A program made the translations under genes and the position numbers. Below the pieces are notes generated by a model. That model searched no databases. It had not been told where the DNA came from and was given only the letters and a program-made list of their open reading frames with translations. This document shows positions 61,664 to 64,000 of a stretch of 64,000 nt of DNA, in pieces. How positions within the stretch are numbered: position 1 is the stretch's first letter; each line of letters starts with the position of its first letter. The DNA comes from AP-15 sp035503615. GTDB lineage: Bacteria > Pseudomonadota > Alphaproteobacteria > ATCC43930 > CGMCC-115725. Location of the stretch: the NCBI GenBank assembly GCA_035503615.1, contig DATJTI010000032.1, forward strand, positions 31,111 to 95,110, given 5' to 3'.

Positions 61664-62707
61664 GTGGCGGATACGCAGGAGAACCAGTTGGCGCCGGTGG
61701 CGGGTGTCGAACAGCCGCAGGCGGGACGCGGGCCGTCGCTCGACCCGTTGATGCGCCTGCTTGCCGACGATCTCGCGCGCGTCAACCGGGTGATCATCGA
61801 GCGGATGCACAGCCCGGTAGCGCTGATCCCGCAGCTTGCCGGCCATATCGTCGCCGGCGGCGGCAAGCGGTTGCGGCCGATGCTGACGCTCGGCTGCGCG
61901 CGGCTGTGCGGCTATCGCGGCGAGCGGCATGTGGCGCTCGCGGCCGCGGTCGAGTTCATCCATACCGCTACGCTGCTGCATGACGACGTCGTCGATTCGA
62001 GCGGCCTACGGCGCGGCCGCGATACCGCAAACGCGGTTTGGGGCAACAAGCCCGCGGTGCTGGTCGGCGACTTTCTGTTCAGCCGGGCCTTCGAACTGAT
62101 GGTCGCCGACGGCTCGCTGCGGGTGCTCGAGATCCTGTCCCGCGCTTCGGCGATCATCGCCGAAGGCGAGGTCATGCAGCTGATGACGACCGGCGACACC
62201 GGCACGACCGAGGCCGCCTATCTCGCGGTCATCGAGGCCAAAACCGCCGAGCTGTTTGCCGCCGCCTGCTGCATCGGCGCGGTGCTGGGCGATCGATCGC
62301 CGGAAGAGGAACAGGCGCTCGATCGCTTCGGCCGCAATCTCGGCACCGCGTTTCAGCTGGTCGACGACGTGCTCGATTTTTCGGCCCGGCAGGCCGAGCT
62401 CGGCAAGAGCATCGGCGATGATTTTCGCGACGGCAAGATCACATTGCCGATCCTGCTCGCCTTTGCGCGCGGTGATGACGAGGAACGCGGCTTCTGGCGC
62501 CGCACCGTCGAAGCCATGGACCAGCAACCCGGCGATCTCGAACGCGCGGTCGGTCTGGTCGAGCGCCATGGCGCGCTGAGCGACACCCTCCAACGCTCGC
62601 GCGGCTATGCGATGGCGGCGATCGAGGCGCTGGCCGGCTTCGCCGATGGGACCGAGCGGCGGGCGCTGATCGATGCCGCGGCCTTTGCCGGCGATCGCAG
62701 GTTTTGA
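61664..62707 (+). CDS. ispB: Polyprenyl (octaprenyl) diphosphate synthase
   Basis: A 347-residue trans-prenyltransferase that makes the side chain of ubiquinone or menaquinone. The first DDxxD is D107-D111 (LLHDDVVD) after the GGGKRLRPML segment, and the second is in QLVDDVLDF (~232-236). The start is GTG 61664. The chain length (octa-, nona- or deca-) cannot be read; IspB is the best match. A tRNA gene follows after about 130 bp. Confidence 0.93.
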   Translation: MADTQENQLAPVAGVEQPQAGRGPSLDPLMRLLADDLARVNRVIIERMHSPVALIPQLAGHIVAGGGKRLRPMLTLGCARLCGYRGERHVALAAAVEFIHTATLLHDDVVDSSGLRRGRDTANAVWGNKPAVLVGDFLFSRAFELMVADGSLRVLEILSRASAIIAEGEVMQLMTTGDTGTTEAAYLAVIEAKTAELFAAACCIGAVLGDRSPEEEQALDRFGRNLGTAFQLVDDVLDFSARQAELGKSIGDDFRDGKITLPILLAFARGDDEERGFWRRTVEAMDQQPGDLERAVGLVERHGALSDTLQRSRGYAMAAIEALAGFADGTERRALIDAAAFAGDRRF

Positions 62708-62794
62708 CGCTCGACGAGCCCTCTCCGGATCGGGGCAGCCGGGCTCGCTCGCACGAGCCTGTGGTTCGCGCCCCGCGGCGTCGTGGTCGCCGCC

Positions 62795-62823
62795 TTGCAC
62801 CGGCGCGACATTGGCGGTATAGA
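62795..62823 (+). promoter_or_regulatory. Near-consensus sigma-70 promoter of tRNA-Pro
   Basis: TTGCAC (62795-62800) and TATAGA (62818-62823) are separated by 17 bases, the optimal spacing, and lie 14 bases upstream of the tRNA 5' end. This is the best promoter in the window. Confidence 0.75.
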
Positions 62824-62837
62824 CGGCGCCCGGTCGG

Positions 62838-62914
62838 CGGAGTGTAGCTCAGCCTGGTAGAGCACTGCTTTCGGGAGGCAGGGGCCGGAGGTTCAAATCC
62901 TCTCACTCCGACCA
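62838..62914 (+). tRNA. tRNA-Pro (anticodon CGG)
   Basis: A complete 77-nt tRNA including the encoded CCA. Acceptor CGGAGTG (62838-62844) pairs with CACTCCG (62904-62910); D arm GCTC/GAGC; anticodon arm CTGCT-TTCGGGA-GGCAG with CGG at 62872-62874 (reads CCG, Pro); T arm GGAGG-TTCAAAT-CCTCT; discriminator A then CCA (62912-62914). All stems are intact. Confidence 0.96.
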
Positions 62915-63277
62915 CATCATCAAATACCTGTCCCTCGAAGACACGGTTTGTCAGGGGCAACGAGACGCAAACGGCAGGCTGACCGGGCGTGAGCCGGATA
63001 CTGTGCCGGCACTCGATCTGTTCCCCAATGACGATGTCTTGCTCGCGCGGCCAACCCAGGCGACGGCGCCACCACCTTCCCATCGGCGCTGGCACAGGTC
63101 CCGACGTCCGACCCGGGTTTTCGGATCGGCGGGTTCCCGGTCTCCAACCGGATGATCGCCCGCAATTGCTGGATCCCGGACGGCACGACCGGGGCATGCG
63201 CCGCCGGCTCCCGTGGGAACCGTCCGAGGGGTCCCGCGGTTTACCGGCGCATGGGATGGCAACCAACAGGAGGGCCG
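62915..63277. other. Region after tRNA-Pro without a supported gene
   Basis: About 360 bp with open frames on both strands but no homology and no ribosome site. A hairpin-like GTCCCT...AGGGGC near 62930-62960 may terminate the tRNA. The site directly 3' of a tRNA is a usual integration target, but no integrase or flanking repeat of the tRNA end was seen. Confidence 0.45.
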
Positions 63278-63616
63278 ATGGGCAAGCATCTGATCGCTGG
63301 CGTCGCGGCGCTGATTCTGATGGGAGGACCGGGCTTCGCCATCGCGCAGACCTATCCTCCCGCACCGCCGCCGGCACCCGGAGCGGCGCCGCCTGCGGAT
63401 ACGGGTTCGACCACATCGACGACGACGGGACCCTACGGGAGCTACCAAACATCGACCACGAAACATGGCGTCGATATGTACGGTAACCCGGTGACCGAGC
63501 GTGATACCTACAAAGCGGGCATCGCCGGCAGCACGCAAACCCATACGATGACCCAAACCGACCCATGGACCGGCGCGAAGACGACCCATACGACGACCAC
63601 AAACACGCAGCAATAG
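63278..63616 (+). CDS. Small exported hypothetical protein
   Basis: A 112-residue protein with a signal peptide (KHLIAGVAALILMGGPGFAIA, residues ~3-23). The mature part begins QTYPPAPPPAPGAAPPADTGSTTSTTTGPYGS and is Pro/Thr-rich, followed by Thr-rich repeats (TKHGVDMYGNPVTERDTYKAG; TQTHTMTQTDPWTG). ATG 63278 has AGGAGGG at 63268-63274. Function unknown; it resembles small periplasmic or surface-exposed proteins. Confidence 0.72.
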   Translation: MGKHLIAGVAALILMGGPGFAIAQTYPPAPPPAPGAAPPADTGSTTSTTTGPYGSYQTSTTKHGVDMYGNPVTERDTYKAGIAGSTQTHTMTQTDPWTGAKTTHTTTTNTQQ

Positions 63617-63869
63617 CCGGCTGAAGATTGCCGCCGGTCTTGGGCATCTCCTGGGGGTCGCCGCGACACGCCGCAGACGGCGCCGCGGATATCGGCGAGA
63701 TCGGCATCGCCGGCGGCTCGGGCATTGTCCCTGCCGTCGCCGGCCGCTTCGACGAGCGTGAGCGCGGTGTCGCGGATTTCCCGGTACCGGCCGCGGCCGC
63801 AGCTCGCCACCCCCCCGCGCAGTGTCACCGCGGGTCGGGCGATATCCATGTGGTCAGGACGCGGGTTGG

Positions 63870-64000
63870 TCAGGACGGACGCTGGCGCAGGCGGGCCGCA
63901 ACCGCCGGCAGGCTGGCGATATCGATGCCGTGGCGCGCGGCTTCGGCCACCAGGCTCAGCGGGTCAGCGCCTTCGCGCAGCCGAGTGAGAGCCCATAACA
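63870..64000 (-). CDS. C-terminal end of an unidentified protein (partial)
   Basis: The last 42 codons of a minus-strand gene that extends beyond the window: LWALTRLREGADPLSLVAEAA, then RHGIDIASLPAVAARLRQRPS and TGA (63872-63870). The amphipathic helix pattern and GC3-rich codons look coding, but the fragment is too short to assign a family. Confidence 0.55.
   Translation of the reverse strand, partial: LWALTRLREGADPLSLVAEAARHGIDIASLPAVAARLRQRPS

Noticed and set aside
62838..62914. Integration site for a mobile element at tRNA-Pro
   Set aside because: No integrase, no direct repeat of the tRNA 3' end and no element-like genes were seen within the window.
62439..63725. 428-codon minus-strand open frame spanning ispB, tRNA-Pro and the small exported gene
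   Set aside because: It crosses a tRNA and two supported plus-strand genes; composition is Arg/Ser/Pro-rich.
63508..63849. 113-codon minus-strand frame near the right end
   Set aside because: It overlaps the supported exported protein by 109 bp and ends in a Val-rich antisense string. The first 60 codons could be coding, but evidence is weak.

Overview
This is a GC-rich window whose gene content points to an alphaproteobacterium, most likely a Rhodospirillales- or Rhizobiales-like one. The clues are a TolC / PopZ (DUF2497) / ValS run, a DUF1476 F1-ATPase zeta inhibitor beside purine genes, the purQ-purL-bolA-grxD order, and a ppdK-glyS-glyQ block. The species cannot be read from the sequence. 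Genes are densely packed with many 1-31 bp overlaps, and GTG or TTG starts are common.

Layout. 0.1-3.0 kb (minus): an accessory catabolic trio of luciferase-like monooxygenase, SDR and amidohydrolase. 3.5-10.7 kb: a complete soluble NAD-dependent formate dehydrogenase operon (fdsG-fdsB-fdsA-fdhD-fdsD), read away from a divergent ModE-type regulator; the shared intergenic region carries inverted repeats. 10.8-14.9 kb: two tandem amidases, two tandem NIPSNAP proteins and a two-domain ferredoxin-like protein. 15.0-21.7 kb: folK, a degenerate isoaspartate-methyltransferase-like gene, tolC, popZ and valS. 22.2-25.6 kb: RlpA-like protein, cupin, isocitrate-lyase-like enzyme, RluA pseudouridine synthase and GNAT.

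25.6-36.0 kb is a purine/housekeeping cluster (purB, DUF1476, purS, purQ, purL, bolA, grxD). It is interrupted twice: once by a RelE/XRE toxin-antitoxin pair translationally coupled to a TauD dioxygenase, and once by a hybrid histidine kinase lying antisense between purS and purQ. purC is not seen. 36.0-45.7 kb is an accessory region: beta-propeller protein, CHAP protein, amidase, alpha/beta hydrolase, a second luciferase-like monooxygenase, a PEP-CTERM protein, a CmcJ/NvfI-type oxidoreductase, a DOPA-dioxygenase-like protein and a GIN-domain protein. 46.1-51.8 kb (minus) is a glycan operon in which four overlapping glycosyltransferase genes run into an AsnB amidotransferase. 51.9-62.7 kb is housekeeping: YgfZ, ppdK, glyS, glyQ, S49 peptidase, methyltransferase and octaprenyl synthase. 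tRNA-Pro(CGG) with a near-consensus promoter follows, and the window ends inside an unidentified minus-strand gene.

The most unusual structures are: a roughly 110-bp palindromic element read in frame inside glyS; purS whose 3' end runs into an antisense kinase; a 19-bp tandem repeat that multiplies the Shine-Dalgarno and start codon of the methyltransferase-like gene; and a general excess of short (15-25 bp) tandem duplications at gene junctions. No CRISPR array, rRNA or insertion sequence was seen.
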